DNA of 64,000 nucleotides from Muribaculaceae bacterium (GCA_022508985.1 JAFLUA010000001.1:1-64000); one strand, 5' to 3'; counted from the first letter of the stretch, positions 34,052 through 44,011 are shown. Notes: generated by a model not told the origin, from the sequence alone. A program made the numbers and translations.

Positions 34052-35221
34052 TCATTCACCTTCTTTTGCGATATAAAATTGCGTTGTAAGGGGATAGTGG
34101 TCGGAAGAGCGTAAACGCCCCTTTTTCATCGATACGGGCCTGATAGCGCCACGACATAAAGTGTGGTCGATGCAGAAATATAAGCGTTGGTCGTTGTAGG
34201 TGACAATAGGGCCAAGTCCTACTTCGGGATAAACACTTCTAAAACCGACACTTTCGAGAGTGTGCAAAGAGTAGCAACCCGGCACATCGTTGAAGTCTCC
34301 CGCGATTATAACATCAGGCCCTCCATAAAGTCGGATATAGCGTAGGAGTTGCTGAATTTGTTGAGCACGCTTTACAGCAGCTTTGCTTATCTTAGACAGT
34401 AGATGCTCTTTTACGTCTTCAAATGTTTCAGACTTAAACTCAGTTAGCCCCATGTATAAATCGCGGTCATCTTTTTGGAGTCGAAACGATTGCAGATGCA
34501 CATTGAAAAAGGTTATGAGCCTTCCCGACGGCATTGTCACGCGATAGCAAGCTACGTTGCCCCCTTTCATGTTTGGGTTGTTAGTCTCAAGGTGGATCGG
34601 CTCTACCGGAAATTTCGACAGGAAAGCAAGTTCGCGACAGTCGAAATGCACGTAGGGATATATTTCATGAAGACGATTCGCTTGAGAACGAGATAAATAG
34701 CCCGATTTTATAATGGAGAGGTAGGTGGCCTCTTGTAGACAAACGATGTCGGCGTCGGTGTTTATAATATAATCGAGCGTAGCATTGTTTATCGTGTCTT
34801 TATTCCACTTGGTGTGAGGCTCCAGAAACTGGTGGGAATTATAGCTAAGGAAAGTAAACGTTTCGGCACCGTCGGGTATCTTGGGCTTTGAAAAATTTAG
34901 AGGCGAGAAATTTAAGATGGGTCCGATACATACAATTATTCCCAACAATATCACCAAAGCACCGCGACGATTCCAGAAGAGATGTAGCGTAAGCATTAAC
35001 AGAGATGCCAATAGGCATGCAGGGAAGCATAAAGGGAGGATGCCCCAGAAGCCGCCGTGCTGCAATGGCGATATATGGCCTGAATATGCAGTAAGAATTA
35101 GAGCCCCGATGATAACTATGTCGAAAACAATGACGACACCACGAAAGAATCGTGCGAACAAGCCACGACGTTTAGGTGTTGCTTTGGTCGATGCCGGTGC
35201 AGACTCTTTCTTTCGTGCCAT
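34052..35221 (-). CDS. Membrane-anchored endonuclease/exonuclease/phosphatase family protein
   Basis: A 389-residue protein. A basic cytoplasmic N-terminus leads into three membrane segments (about residues 28-47, 55-75, 85-105). An EEP hydrolase domain begins near 120, with FLSYNSHQF, the catalytic Glu in IVCLQEA, NVHLQSF, AGDFNDVPG and the final catalytic SSDHYPL. All key residues of the Mg-dependent DNase I-like fold are present. Members may cleave nucleic acids, phospholipids or phosphoinositides; an extracytoplasmic phosphodiesterase is the most that can be said. It lies 3 bp after the rhomboid gene in the same operon. Confidence 0.88.
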   Translation of the reverse strand: MARKKESAPASTKATPKRRGLFARFFRGVVIVFDIVIIGALILTAYSGHISPLQHGGFWGILPLCFPACLLASLLMLTLHLFWNRRGALVILLGIIVCIGPILNFSPLNFSKPKIPDGAETFTFLSYNSHQFLEPHTKWNKDTINNATLDYIINTDADIVCLQEATYLSIIKSGYLSRSQANRLHEIYPYVHFDCRELAFLSKFPVEPIHLETNNPNMKGGNVACYRVTMPSGRLITFFNVHLQSFRLQKDDRDLYMGLTEFKSETFEDVKEHLLSKISKAAVKRAQQIQQLLRYIRLYGGPDVIIAGDFNDVPGCYSLHTLESVGFRSVYPEVGLGPIVTYNDQRLYFCIDHTLCRGAIRPVSMKKGRLRSSDHYPLTTQFYIAKEGE

Positions 35222-35224
35222 GCT

Positions 35225-35992
35225 TTAGAAAAACCAGCGGTTGTTAAAGACTCCCTTCTTTTTCCAGTAGTATAGAAGCAAGAAGCCGAATATCATGCCG
35301 CCAAGATGTGCAAAGTGTGCAATGTTATCGGCACGGCCCGACATTCCCATTAATAGCTCGATTACAAAGTATCCAACAATTAGCCACTTAGCTTTTACGG
35401 GGAACGGTATCGGCAGTAGATATATCGTAACATTGGGGAATAGGAAACCAAAGGCGAGAAGAACGCCGTATATGGCTCCTGAAGCGCCCACCATAGGACT
35501 GTTGACAAAGATATTGAGTCGTGCATAGTCGGGGTCGGTGTAGTTATATCCACGTTGTATCAAATCCCATCCTTCGTTTATCACACTGTTGCACACATCT
35601 ACCGGAAGGATGCTCTCGATGTTGGATACGCATAGGGCGTAGACGCCGAGTTGCACGAGTGCCGCACAGATACCGCATGTGATATAGTAAAATAAAAAAC
35701 GCGACGACCCCATCACCATTTCAATAGTGCGCCCGAACATAATTAGCGCAAACATATTGAAGAACAGGTGGGTAAACCCTCCGTGCAAAAACATGTAACT
35801 AATCAACTGAAAAGGCCTAAATCCCGGCGATGAAAAATAGTACAAAGCCAAGTGTTTGCTTAATATTCTATCCGCCGATGGCATTATTGCCATAAACAAG
35901 AATATTATAATGTTGATGTAGAACAAGTTTCTAACAACCGGAGGTATGGTCGAGAAAATATTTTTTATTCTTTCGATTAGTCGCGAAAACAT
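35225..35992 (-). CDS. Rhomboid-family intramembrane serine protease
   Basis: A 255-residue protein with about six membrane helices. The rhomboid hallmarks are the LHGGFTHLFFNMFAL loop (residues 69-83), the catalytic serine S171 in GASGAIYG, and the catalytic His H229 in AHFAHLGGM. An inserted loop between helices (about residues 125-165) is longer than in GlpG. Rhomboids cut transmembrane helices of specific substrates; the target here is unknown. It follows ychF by 32 bp and precedes the EEP protein by 3 bp, so the three genes may share the ychF transcript. Confidence 0.92.
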   Translation of the reverse strand: MFSRLIERIKNIFSTIPPVVRNLFYINIIIFLFMAIMPSADRILSKHLALYYFSSPGFRPFQLISYMFLHGGFTHLFFNMFALIMFGRTIEMVMGSSRFLFYYITCGICAALVQLGVYALCVSNIESILPVDVCNSVINEGWDLIQRGYNYTDPDYARLNIFVNSPMVGASGAIYGVLLAFGFLFPNVTIYLLPIPFPVKAKWLIVGYFVIELLMGMSGRADNIAHFAHLGGMIFGFLLLYYWKKKGVFNNRWFF

Positions 35993-36024
35993 TACAAAGG
36001 GGAATTATCTTGATTTGTCAATAA

Positions 36025-37128
36025 TTATACATTGAAGCGGAAGTGCATAATGTCGCCGTCGCACACAACGTATTCTTTACCCTCAACAGCCATTTTGCCG
36101 GCCTCGCGTACGGCTGTTTCACCGCCAAGCGAAACATAGTCGTCATATTTGATTACTTCGGCGCGTATAAAGCCTTTCTCAAAATCGGTGTGGATAATAC
36201 CGGCACACTTCGGGGCCTTAGACCCTCTGCGGAACGTCCAGGCACGCACCTCGTCGGGCCCTGCCGTGAAGTATGTCTGAAGGTCGAGGAGTGAATAAGC
36301 CGCACGTATAAGGCGTGATACGCCCGATTCGTTCAGACCTATCTCTGCAAGGAATTCTTGGCGTTCTTCGTAGGTGTCAAGCTCGGCTATCTCACTTTCA
36401 GTTCTTGCGGCAACAATAAGCAAGCCGGCCCCTTCGTCTTTGATGGCTTCGCGTACTTGATCGACATATTTGTTGCCCTCAACAGCGGCAGAGTCGTCGA
36501 CATTGCATACATAAAGCACCGGTTTAGAGGTGAGAAGGAAAAGCTCTTTAACAAATTTCTGCTCATCGACGGTGTCGAACGATACCGAACGTGCCGGCAG
36601 ACCTTTATCAAGTGCTTCTTTGATTTTAACTAAAACCTCGTATTGTAGTTTAGCAGCTTTATCACCGCCTGTCTGGGCTTGTTTTTGCACCTTTGAAATA
36701 CGCGATTCAATAGTCTCAAGGTCTTTTAGTTGAAGCTCAAAGTCGATTATTTCTTTATCGCGTACGGGGTTGACAGAGCCATCGACATGCGTAATATTAT
36801 CATCGTCGAAGCAACGTAATACGTGCAAAATAGCATCAGTTTCGCGGATGTTGGCAAGAAATTTATTGCCTAAGCCTTCTCCTTTCGATGCACCTTTTAC
36901 GAGCCCGGCAATGTCGACAATTTCAACGGTAGCGGGCACTATCGACTTCGGATTACACATCTCAACGAGCTTGGTCAAACGATCATCGGGCACTGTTATG
37001 ACCCCGACATTAGGCTCTATAGTGCAGAATGGAAAGTTAGCCGATTGTGCCTTAGCGTTTGAAAGACAATTGAAAAGAGTCGACTTACCCACATTAGGTA
37101 AGCCTACGATACCGCATTGTAATGCCAT
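36025..37128 (-). CDS. ychF: Redox-regulated ATPase YchF (OBG-like)
   Basis: A 367-residue P-loop protein. It has Walker [10 protein letters not shown] (residues 8-16), [21 protein letters not shown] for the G3 region, and NVDD in VLYVCNVDD at the G4 position. That replaces NKxD and explains the ATP preference in this family. A coiled-coil insert ([15 protein letters not shown]) and a C-terminal TGS domain (about 280-365) ending [10 protein letters not shown] complete it. YchF binds the ribosome and influences translation and oxidative stress responses. It is divergent from an ATP-grasp gene; the -7 box is at 37179-37186. Confidence 0.97.
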   Translation of the reverse strand: MALQCGIVGLPNVGKSTLFNCLSNAKAQSANFPFCTIEPNVGVITVPDDRLTKLVEMCNPKSIVPATVEIVDIAGLVKGASKGEGLGNKFLANIRETDAILHVLRCFDDDNITHVDGSVNPVRDKEIIDFELQLKDLETIESRISKVQKQAQTGGDKAAKLQYEVLVKIKEALDKGLPARSVSFDTVDEQKFVKELFLLTSKPVLYVCNVDDSAAVEGNKYVDQVREAIKDEGAGLLIVAARTESEIAELDTYEERQEFLAEIGLNESGVSRLIRAAYSLLDLQTYFTAGPDEVRAWTFRRGSKAPKCAGIIHTDFEKGFIRAEVIKYDDYVSLGGETAVREAGKMAVEGKEYVVCDGDIMHFRFNV

Positions 37129-37178
37129 ATATTATATATTTTTGACAGATAGTTTGTTCGTTGTTATTTTCTAATGTG

Positions 37179-37186
37179 CAAAATTA
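37179..37186 (-). promoter_or_regulatory. Predicted -7 box for ychF
   Basis: TAATTTTG on minus, 50 bp before the ychF ATG. Confidence 0.5.
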
Positions 37187-37208
37187 GTGAAAAAAAGCGA
37201 GAATTGCG

Positions 37209-37216
37209 TAATTTTG
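37209..37216 (+). promoter_or_regulatory. Predicted -7 box for the ATP-grasp gene
   Basis: TAATTTTG, 23 bp before the ATG at 37240. It forms a back-to-back pair with the ychF box. Confidence 0.5.
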
Positions 37217-37239
37217 CATAGGCAATATCAACAACCGAC

Positions 37240-38370
37240 ATGCTCCCGAGCCTTCATCTTTTCTTCCCTGAAAATGATATAGCGCTTGCTCATAATATTG
37301 AGCGCTATACCCCGCCTATTGCTGCTGTTAAATTGCGTCGAGCAGGGGCAACCTTGCCATTGTGGTATGGCACTTCGGGAGATATGGTAGTGCTGCAAGG
37401 CGTGAACTCCCGGTGGTTAGAAACTATTAAGTCTAAGTTTGATATCGGTGTAGATATTTTTAATCATCAGCCCGAAGGTATGGCTGCGGCGCCATGGGGC
37501 TGGTCGAAATCTTCGCGACAGGTATATTTTGATTTGGGTTTTGATAAATCGCAACTTCCCGACGATAACATGCTCGATACAATACGTGCTTTGTCGCACC
37601 GCCGTACTGCCGCTGAAGTGGCGCGTCGCTTGTCGGCCTATCTCGATTTTGAGGTGGCACCTCCGGCACAGGAGCTTGCCGACCAACAGCAGGTGAAAGA
37701 ATTTGTTGATTCTCAACCGAATGGGGTGGTTGTTAAGATGCCGTGGTCGTCGTCGGGTAGAGGCGTTTTTTATACCGACACCAAGCAAATAGACTCGCAA
37801 CTATCGATGTTTGTTGGTATGATTAAAAGGCAAAAGTCGGTTATGGGAGAGCCTAAGATGAAAAAGAAAATCGACTTTGCCATGTTGTTTACTATGTCGG
37901 GGGGCATCTGTCGTTTTGATGGTTATTCCCTGTTTAATACGGCAAATCTCGGCTCGTATACTGGCAATATCCTCGCGCCTCAAAAATGGATTGAAGATAC
38001 TATTGCTAATGCATTGCCAATTGGACAATTAGATGCGGTGAAGCGCTCTCTACCGCTCATTATTCAAGAGGAGGCTCGAGGCTATACCGGTCCGCTTGGT
38101 GTGGATATGATGGTTGTTGAAAACGACGCATACTCGCTTGCACCCGTCGTTGAGATAAACTTCCGAATGACAATGGGGCATGTGTGTCGTATTGTTTATG
38201 ATTGTCATATAGTAGACGGGCGGCGTGGCACGTTCAGGGTGCTGAACAATACGCCGGAAACGCCATCGGGGATTGTCGCCGTAGACACGCTCAACGGCCG
38301 AATCGACCATGGCACAATCGACCTTGCACAGCCCGGTAGCGACTTCTCTTTTCGAATAGATATAGAGTGA
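37240..38370 (+). CDS. ATP-grasp-like protein of the Bacteroidota PENDIALA family
   Basis: A 376-residue cytoplasmic protein. It opens with LHLFFPENDIALAHN and then YTPPIAAVKLRRAGATLPLW, the signature start of a widespread but uncharacterised Bacteroidota family. The ATP-grasp features are VVVKMPWSSSGRGVFYT (lysine and glycine-rich loop, about residues 164-180), GPLGVDMMVVE and EINFRMTMGHVC for the metal-binding end. Such enzymes join a carboxylate to an amine or thiol with ATP; the substrate is unknown. It is followed 31 bp later by nonulosonate-type genes but, being conserved elsewhere without them as I recall, may be unrelated to them. Confidence 0.75.
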   Translation: MLPSLHLFFPENDIALAHNIERYTPPIAAVKLRRAGATLPLWYGTSGDMVVLQGVNSRWLETIKSKFDIGVDIFNHQPEGMAAAPWGWSKSSRQVYFDLGFDKSQLPDDNMLDTIRALSHRRTAAEVARRLSAYLDFEVAPPAQELADQQQVKEFVDSQPNGVVVKMPWSSSGRGVFYTDTKQIDSQLSMFVGMIKRQKSVMGEPKMKKKIDFAMLFTMSGGICRFDGYSLFNTANLGSYTGNILAPQKWIEDTIANALPIGQLDAVKRSLPLIIQEEARGYTGPLGVDMMVVENDAYSLAPVVEINFRMTMGHVCRIVYDCHIVDGRRGTFRVLNNTPETPSGIVAVDTLNGRIDHGTIDLAQPGSDFSFRIDIE

Positions 38371-38386
38371 ATTCAAAAAAAAATTG

Positions 38387-38394
38387 TATTTTTG
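38387..38394 (+). promoter_or_regulatory. Predicted -7 box for the NeuC-like gene
   Basis: TATTTTTG, only 7 bp before the ATG at 38402, so the transcript would have a leader of a few bases at most. Confidence 0.4.
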
Positions 38395-38401
38395 CGGTAA
38401 T

Positions 38402-39577
38402 ATGACCGAGAGTTCTCTTAAGAAAGTTTGTTTTGTCACGTCGACGCGTGCCGACTGGGGCTTGCTGATGCCTATCGCTCGCGAGTTGTCGCGTCATCAC
38501 GGCGTCAAACTGCAGATAGTGGCAACCAATATGCATCTTATAGATGCTTATGGGATGACTATCGACGAGATAACGGCAGCCGGATTCACCGTTGACGCTC
38601 GTGTCGCCATGAATGTTGATGGCGATGACGAAGCATCTAAAGTAAAGGCAATGTCGCTATGTATGTCGCAGATGGCTGATGTGTTTACCGACCTAAAGCC
38701 GGATGCTGTGATAGTTTTGGGCGATCGCTATGAGATGCTCGCTGTTGCCTCTGCCGCAACAATAATGCGTATTCCTATTATCCATATAGCCGGCGGCGAA
38801 ATATCGGAAGGCGCAGTCGACGATTATGTAAGACATGCCATAACCAAACTGTCGACACTGCATCTGACGGCTACCGAAGATTACCGCCGTCGCGTTATAC
38901 AAATGGGAGAACAGCCTGATAGAGTAATTAATACCGGAGCCATCGGTGTATGGAATGCCTTTAATACGCCAATGATAGGTGCCGATATATTGGGGCGCGA
39001 CCTCAATATAGATTTTGCCGGAAGCAAAGTAGCAGTTATGACATACCATCCGGCGACAAACGACACTGAAATACCTTCGACGCGTGTAGAAGCTTTGCTT
39101 AAAGCTCTTGACTCGTTTCCGCAGTTAAAGATCGTTATCACTTATCCAAATAATGATGCCAATGGCAAAATGATAATACCTCTCATCGAGCGCTACGGCC
39201 AAGAGAACGCTCAGCGTGTGAGGGTAGTGCGCTCGTTAGGGATGCAGCGATATCAGTCGCTGTTACGCTTGGCTTCGCTTGTTATAGGAAATTCGTCGAG
39301 TGGCATTGTCGAAGCGCCATCGGCCGGAGTGCCAACGGTTGATATAGGCATACGTCAACGCGGGCGAATAGCAGCGCCCTCGGTGATTCATTGTGGCGAT
39401 AGTAGCGATGAAATTAGAGAAGCCATTGAGTATGCTCTATCGGATGTGGTACAAGCTATGGCAAAACAACGGGAAAACCCATATTACAAGGCCAATACTT
39501 TAGAGCTGATGGTTGGTGCCATAGATGATTTTATAAAGTCGCTTCCCGTGCAACCCAAAACTTTTTTTGATATATGA
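38402..39577 (+). CDS. Hydrolysing UDP-GlcNAc-type 2-epimerase (NeuC/LegG-like)
   Basis: A 391-residue enzyme with the ATG at 38402 chosen; an in-frame ATG 18 bp upstream would fall before the -7 box. It has the Epimerase_2 fold with VTSTRADWGLLMPI at the start, VLGDRYEMLAVASAA, IAGGEISEGAVDDYVRHAI and RLASLVIGNSSSGIVEAPSAG. NeuC/LegG enzymes release ManNAc or a 2,4-diacetamido hexose from a nucleotide sugar, the entry step to sialic or legionaminic acid. It overlaps the next gene by 4 bp. The usual synthase (NeuB/LegI) is not in the window. Sugar specificity is not readable. Confidence 0.88.
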   Translation: MTESSLKKVCFVTSTRADWGLLMPIARELSRHHGVKLQIVATNMHLIDAYGMTIDEITAAGFTVDARVAMNVDGDDEASKVKAMSLCMSQMADVFTDLKPDAVIVLGDRYEMLAVASAATIMRIPIIHIAGGEISEGAVDDYVRHAITKLSTLHLTATEDYRRRVIQMGEQPDRVINTGAIGVWNAFNTPMIGADILGRDLNIDFAGSKVAVMTYHPATNDTEIPSTRVEALLKALDSFPQLKIVITYPNNDANGKMIIPLIERYGQENAQRVRVVRSLGMQRYQSLLRLASLVIGNSSSGIVEAPSAGVPTVDIGIRQRGRIAAPSVIHCGDSSDEIREAIEYALSDVVQAMAKQRENPYYKANTLELMVGAIDDFIKSLPVQPKTFFDI

Positions 39578-40278
39578 CGCCGTTATATATAATACCAGCA
39601 AGGGGCGGAAGCAAAGGCATTCCGCGTAAAAACATAAAACCATTGTGTGGCCGACCGCTGATAGCCTACACAATAGATGTTGCATTAGCGGCACAAAAAG
39701 TTACGGGAGGCTACATTCTACTGTCGACCGATGATGCTGAAATAGCCTCTGTTGCGCGCCAATACGGCCTTAAAACCGATTATATGAGACCGGCGGATCT
39801 TGGGGGCGATGCGGTAGGAAGTCGAGAAGTTATGCTCGATGCAATGGATTGGGCAACATCGAAAGGGATTTCCTTCGATTGTGTGGTATTACTGCAACCG
39901 ACTTCGCCATTGCGGACCCTTGCCGATGTGCTAAATGCCGAGGAAAAGTATTCGTCGGAAATAGATATGGTAGTATCGGTATGTGCCTCTGATGCAAATC
40001 CTTATTATAATCTTTTTGAATTAAAAGACGACGGATTGCTTGTCGTGTCTAAGGGCAATGGGCTGCTTAAACGTCGGCAGGATGCACCTCCGGTATATGA
40101 ATATAATGGTGCTGTTTATGTTGTAAATCCTCAATCATTGAGGGAAGTGCCTCTCGGTGCTTTCCCTCGACGTATTCCATGTTTAATGCCTCGCGAACGC
40201 AGTCTGGACCTCGATACGCCTCTTGATTGGGAAATGGCTGAGTATCGCATCAAAAATATAGACAAAGCCGAAAAATGA
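39574..40278 (+). CDS. Acylneuraminate cytidylyltransferase-family protein (NeuA/LegF-like)
   Basis: A 234-residue nucleotidyltransferase that activates a nonulosonic acid with CTP to give the CMP-sugar. The signature IPARGGSKGIPRKNIKPLCG lies at residues 6-25, followed by STDDAEIASVA, VVLLQPTSPLR, and DLDTPLDWEMAE near the end. Both gene boundaries overlap neighbours by 4 bp, typical of a tightly coupled operon. Its substrate could be Neu5Ac, legionaminic acid or a related sugar such as Kdn. The GlcN-1-P nucleotidyltransferase-like gene downstream slightly favours the legionaminic type. Confidence 0.88.
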   Translation: MTPLYIIPARGGSKGIPRKNIKPLCGRPLIAYTIDVALAAQKVTGGYILLSTDDAEIASVARQYGLKTDYMRPADLGGDAVGSREVMLDAMDWATSKGISFDCVVLLQPTSPLRTLADVLNAEEKYSSEIDMVVSVCASDANPYYNLFELKDDGLLVVSKGNGLLKRRQDAPPVYEYNGAVYVVNPQSLREVPLGAFPRRIPCLMPRERSLDLDTPLDWEMAEYRIKNIDKAEK

Positions 40279-41345
40279 AAGAATCGAATTCTATAAAAAG
40301 TACGGCCTCACTGTTTGAAGCCCTACAGCAACTCAATAACTTGTCGGGTGGTGCAATGACACTTTTTGTTGTTGATTGCGACGGGAAGGCCTTGGGAACA
40401 CTTACCGATGGCGATATCAGGAGGGCAATTCTCAAAGGAGTATCTTTAGACCGGCCCGTTGTCGATGCCGCCCGCAGAGACTTTCGCTATGTCGATGCCG
40501 CAGATATCGATGTGGCCGCGTTGCGTAATTTCCGTGAGGCGGGCATTACACTAATACCTATCCTCGATAAGAACAGGCAGATAGTTGATATAATAGATTT
40601 ATCATCACAATGTACTCTTTTGCCACTGAAGGCTGTTCTTATGGCAGGTGGTAAGGGCGAGCGTATGCGCCCGGCAACTATTACAACGCCGAAACCCTTG
40701 TTGCAGATAGAAGGTAAAGCTATCATAGATTACAATATAGAGGCTTTGATGGCTTGTGGCATCAACGATATTACTGTTACGACCCACTACCTTGCAGAGC
40801 AGATTGATGCACATTTCAGCAAACCTATAGCCGGAGTCAGCGTTAAAACGGTGCATGAAGATGCGCCGATGGGGACAATCGGTGCCGTTGCGTTGACCGA
40901 CGTAGCACAGTGTCCTGGAGATACTTTGGTGATGAACTCCGACTTGTTGACCACTATTTCTTTCGAAGAGATGTATCTGTCGCATAAACAGCGAAATGCC
41001 GATGTTACTATAGCCGTTGTGCCTTATCAAGTGTCGGTACCGTATGCGATACTTTCTATCGATGGCAGTGATAGTGAGTCGGTAACAGGCATAGAAGAAA
41101 AACCGGCATATTCCTATTATGCAAATGCCGGTATATATATTTTTTCCAATAAGCTATTGTCAACTCTGAGCAAAGATGAGCGGTGTGATGCCACCGACCT
41201 TATAAATAGGGCAATAGGCGAAGGCCTTAAGGTGACTTATTATACCATAAAAGGCACTTGGATTGATGTAGGCTCTCCTGTCGATTTCCGTCAGGCCGGT
41301 GAATTGATGCGTCATCACAACTCGATGACCGGTGCAAAGAATTAG
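40275..41345 (+). CDS. CBS-domain sugar nucleotidyltransferase (PtmE-like)
   Basis: A 356-residue protein with two parts. Residues 1-115 form a pair of CBS motifs (MTLFVVDCDGKALGTLTDGD and ITLIPILDKNRQIVDIID). From 118 a nucleotidyltransferase begins with VLMAGGKGERMRPATITTPK and continues with MNSDLLTTI and ATDLINRAI. This architecture matches PtmE, the GlcN-1-phosphate guanylyltransferase of Campylobacter legionaminic acid synthesis. It overlaps the NeuA-like gene by 4 bp. The CBS pair may sense an adenosine nucleotide. The substrate is inferred from domain order and neighbours only. Confidence 0.82.
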   Translation: MKESNSIKSTASLFEALQQLNNLSGGAMTLFVVDCDGKALGTLTDGDIRRAILKGVSLDRPVVDAARRDFRYVDAADIDVAALRNFREAGITLIPILDKNRQIVDIIDLSSQCTLLPLKAVLMAGGKGERMRPATITTPKPLLQIEGKAIIDYNIEALMACGINDITVTTHYLAEQIDAHFSKPIAGVSVKTVHEDAPMGTIGAVALTDVAQCPGDTLVMNSDLLTTISFEEMYLSHKQRNADVTIAVVPYQVSVPYAILSIDGSDSESVTGIEEKPAYSYYANAGIYIFSNKLLSTLSKDERCDATDLINRAIGEGLKVTYYTIKGTWIDVGSPVDFRQAGELMRHHNSMTGAKN

Positions 41346-41358
41346 AGCCGTGAGTTTA

Positions 41359-41366
41359 TAAATTTG
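41359..41366 (+). promoter_or_regulatory. Predicted -7 box for obgE
   Basis: TAAATTTG, 16 bp before the obgE ATG, separating the obgE-prmC-recX genes from the sugar cassette. Confidence 0.5.
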
Positions 41367-41382
41367 TAATAATTAGACAGCT

Positions 41383-42651
41383 ATGGCAGATTCCAATTTC
41401 ATAGATTACGTAAAAATACTCTGTCGTTCGGGAAAAGGCGGCGCCGGTTCGCGTCATTTCTATCGTGCTAAATATGTGCCTAAAGGCGGTCCTGATGGAG
41501 GCGATGGCGGACGAGGCGGTAATATAATATTGCGAGGTAATCGCAATATGTGGACGCTCCTTCCGCTGAAATATCGGCGTCATATATTTGCCGGAAACGG
41601 ACAGAGCGGCTCCGGAGGCCGTAGTTTTGGTAAAGATGGCGAAGATGTCGTTGTTGACGTGCCTTGTGGAACGGTTGTTTTTGATGCCGATACGGGCGAG
41701 TATTTAACCGAAATTACCGACGATGGACAAGAAATAAAGTTGCTAAGAGGAGGCCGTGGAGGTCTTGGTAATTGGCATTTCAAAAGTTCGACCAACAGAA
41801 CGCCGCGCTATGCACAGCCCGGCGAACCGGCAATTGAACGGTCTATAATATTGGAGTTGAAGATGTTGGCCGATGTAGGCCTTGTGGGATTTCCCAACGC
41901 CGGTAAATCGACCTTGCTATCGGCAGTGTCGGCAGCAGAACCAAAGATAGCCGATTATCCATTTACAACGATGGAGCCCCAGCTCGGCATTGTGTCGTAT
42001 CGTGACAATCGCTCGTTTGTTATGGCTGACATCCCTGGCATTATAGAAGGCGCGAGCGAAGGCAAGGGCTTAGGTTTACGTTTCTTAAGGCATATAGAGC
42101 GTAATGCCGTGCTTTTGTTTATGGTTCCGGCCGATGCCAATGATATAGCAGCCGAGTATCATATATTATTGCGTGAATTGGAGCAGTTTAATCCCCAGTT
42201 GGTTGATAAGCAGCGTGTCCTTGCTGTCTCGAAATCGGATATGCTCGACGACGAGTTGCGAGAAGAAATGGCTAAAACGCTGCCCGACGGTGTTCCTACT
42301 GTTTTCATATCGGCAGTAAGCGGTTATGGTATAACCGAACTTAAAGATATGCTTTGGGGAGCTATAACAGATGAAAATAATCGCATAGACCTTCCGGATA
42401 TCATACACCGTCCGCTCGACGGGCATCATCGTGTAAGAGAAGAAGACGAGTTTATATTTGAGTATCAATCAACCGACAATGCCGAGGATGGCGAAGATGA
42501 AGATCTTCGCAGTATTAGCCCCGACACATGGGGTGACGATATGGAGTGGGATGAGGTTGATGATATCGAATTCGACGATTCCGAAGGCGAAGATGGTATT
42601 GACGACGACGATGCCTTCCTCTACGAAGCAATAAACGACGACCGCGAATGA
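41383..42651 (+). CDS. obgE: GTPase ObgE/CgtA
   Basis: A 422-residue ribosome-assembly GTPase. The glycine-rich Obg fold covers residues 1-158 ([12 protein letters not shown] and [12 protein letters not shown]). The G domain follows with GFPNAGKST (169-177), [11 protein letters not shown] for switch [13 protein letters not shown] and KSD in VLAVSKSDM. After residue 350 the C-terminus is an unusually long, strongly acidic tail with runs of Asp and Glu rather than the OCT domain. Obg proteins act in late 50S assembly and stress responses. The stop overlaps prmC by 4 bp. Confidence 0.97.
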   Translation: MADSNFIDYVKILCRSGKGGAGSRHFYRAKYVPKGGPDGGDGGRGGNIILRGNRNMWTLLPLKYRRHIFAGNGQSGSGGRSFGKDGEDVVVDVPCGTVVFDADTGEYLTEITDDGQEIKLLRGGRGGLGNWHFKSSTNRTPRYAQPGEPAIERSIILELKMLADVGLVGFPNAGKSTLLSAVSAAEPKIADYPFTTMEPQLGIVSYRDNRSFVMADIPGIIEGASEGKGLGLRFLRHIERNAVLLFMVPADANDIAAEYHILLRELEQFNPQLVDKQRVLAVSKSDMLDDELREEMAKTLPDGVPTVFISAVSGYGITELKDMLWGAITDENNRIDLPDIIHRPLDGHHRVREEDEFIFEYQSTDNAEDGEDEDLRSISPDTWGDDMEWDEVDDIEFDDSEGEDGIDDDDAFLYEAINDDRE

Positions 42652-43505
42652 TAACCGTTTCTGCGTTTTTCAAAGATGTAAAGAAGCGTCTTTCATCGGC
42701 ATTTGGAGATACTGCCGAAGGCGAAGCCGCTGCGCGTATCATTTTTGAAGATATGGCAGGATATGATCGTAAGTTTATATTTATCAATGGCGATAGAGAA
42801 GTGAGCGACTTTGTTTGCTCGAAAGTAATCGCAGTTGTAGAAAAGGTGGAGCAGGGTATGCCCGTACAGTATGCAGTGGGCAAAGCTCGCTTTATGGGAA
42901 AAGATTTCGTAGTAAGTCCGGCTGTGCTAATTCCTCGTCGCGAAACAGAAGGGCTTGTCGATATTATCGTCGAAGAGAATTCTTCGACGAAAGACCTTAG
43001 GATACTCGACATTGGCACAGGAACGGGCTGTATCGCATTGTCGTTGGCGCGTATATTGCCGTTTAGCCGTGTTTCGGCTATAGATATAAGTGCCGAGGCA
43101 CTTGCTGTAGCGCGAGATAATGCGAAATTGCAAGGGCTTGATGTCGTCTTTTCGCAATGTGACATATTACAGGCATCATATACCTCGGCGCCGTCTTTTG
43201 ATATCATAGTTAGTAATCCGCCCTATGTTGCTGAAAGCGAGAAAAAAGAAATGGATTCTCGTGTATATGATTATGAGCCGGCCTCAGCTTTGTTTGTTCC
43301 CGATTCCGAGCCGCTAATTTACTATCGCGCAATTGCGCATTATGCTCGTAAAGCGTTATTGCCCGGTGGAAAATTATATTTCGAGATAAATTCCGCCTAC
43401 CCGCGGCAGATGCGTCAATTACTTGAAAGAGAAGGATTTGAGCATGTCGATATCGTTCGTGACTATCGCGGCCTCTATCGTTATGTAAAAGCAGTGCAGC
43501 CATGA
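42648..43505 (+). CDS. prmC: Peptide chain release factor N5-glutamine methyltransferase PrmC
   Basis: A 285-residue SAM-dependent enzyme that methylates the GGQ glutamine of release factors RF1 and RF2, raising termination efficiency. A helical N-terminal domain precedes the methyltransferase core. Key motifs are [12 protein letters not shown] (the usual PRxETE region), [13 protein letters not shown] for SAM, and [11 protein letters not shown] with NPPY at about 190-193, the glutamine-binding site. C-terminal GGKLYFEIN is also standard. It is coupled to obgE and recX by 4-bp overlaps at both ends. Confidence 0.95.
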   Translation: MITVSAFFKDVKKRLSSAFGDTAEGEAAARIIFEDMAGYDRKFIFINGDREVSDFVCSKVIAVVEKVEQGMPVQYAVGKARFMGKDFVVSPAVLIPRRETEGLVDIIVEENSSTKDLRILDIGTGTGCIALSLARILPFSRVSAIDISAEALAVARDNAKLQGLDVVFSQCDILQASYTSAPSFDIIVSNPPYVAESEKKEMDSRVYDYEPASALFVPDSEPLIYYRAIAHYARKALLPGGKLYFEINSAYPRQMRQLLEREGFEHVDIVRDYRGLYRYVKAVQP

Positions 43506-43990
43506 TGAGCAAGTATAATAATTCGACTCGCAAGAAGATTAGCGTAGAGACAGCGTTGATGCGACTTGAAGGGCTGTGCGCTCGTTCGGAGCAATGTGAG
43601 ACCGAGGTTCGTCGCAAGTTGGCAACATGGCAAATAGAAGCTGCCGATGCCGATGCCATTTTACACTCGTTGAAAAGCCGCCGTTATGTTGACGACAGCC
43701 GTTATGCGCAGGCATTTGTTCGCGACAAATATCGTTTTTCGCAATGGGGGCGTCGTAAAATAGCTATGGCACTGCGACAGAAACGCATCGACGGCGATTT
43801 GATTGACGTTGCGATAGACTCTATTAATGAAGATGAATATCGCGAGATACTGCGCCGCGTCTTAGCTTCAAAAGCAAAAAATATGTCGCGGCCATTATCT
43901 TACGAAGACCGGGTGCGTCTTTTGCGTTATGCTGTTTCGAGGGGATATGAAGCATCATTGGCTTCGGAGGTTGTTAAGAAAAATATATAA
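43502..43990 (+). CDS. recX: RecX-family regulatory protein
   Basis: A 162-residue, basic, all-helical protein. RecX repeats are visible as ALMRLEGLCARSEQCETEV, SRRYVDDSRYAQAFVRDKY-like sequence (KSRRYVDDSRYAQAFVRD) and a final RLLRYAVSRGYEASLASEVV. RecX binds and modulates RecA filaments during recombination and SOS. It starts ATGATG within the prmC stop region (4-bp overlap). recA is not in the window. Length is normal for the family. Confidence 0.9.
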   Translation: MMSKYNNSTRKKISVETALMRLEGLCARSEQCETEVRRKLATWQIEAADADAILHSLKSRRYVDDSRYAQAFVRDKYRFSQWGRRKIAMALRQKRIDGDLIDVAIDSINEDEYREILRRVLASKAKNMSRPLSYEDRVRLLRYAVSRGYEASLASEVVKKNI

Positions 43991-44011
43991 TCAAACACAT
44001 ATTTATAAACT

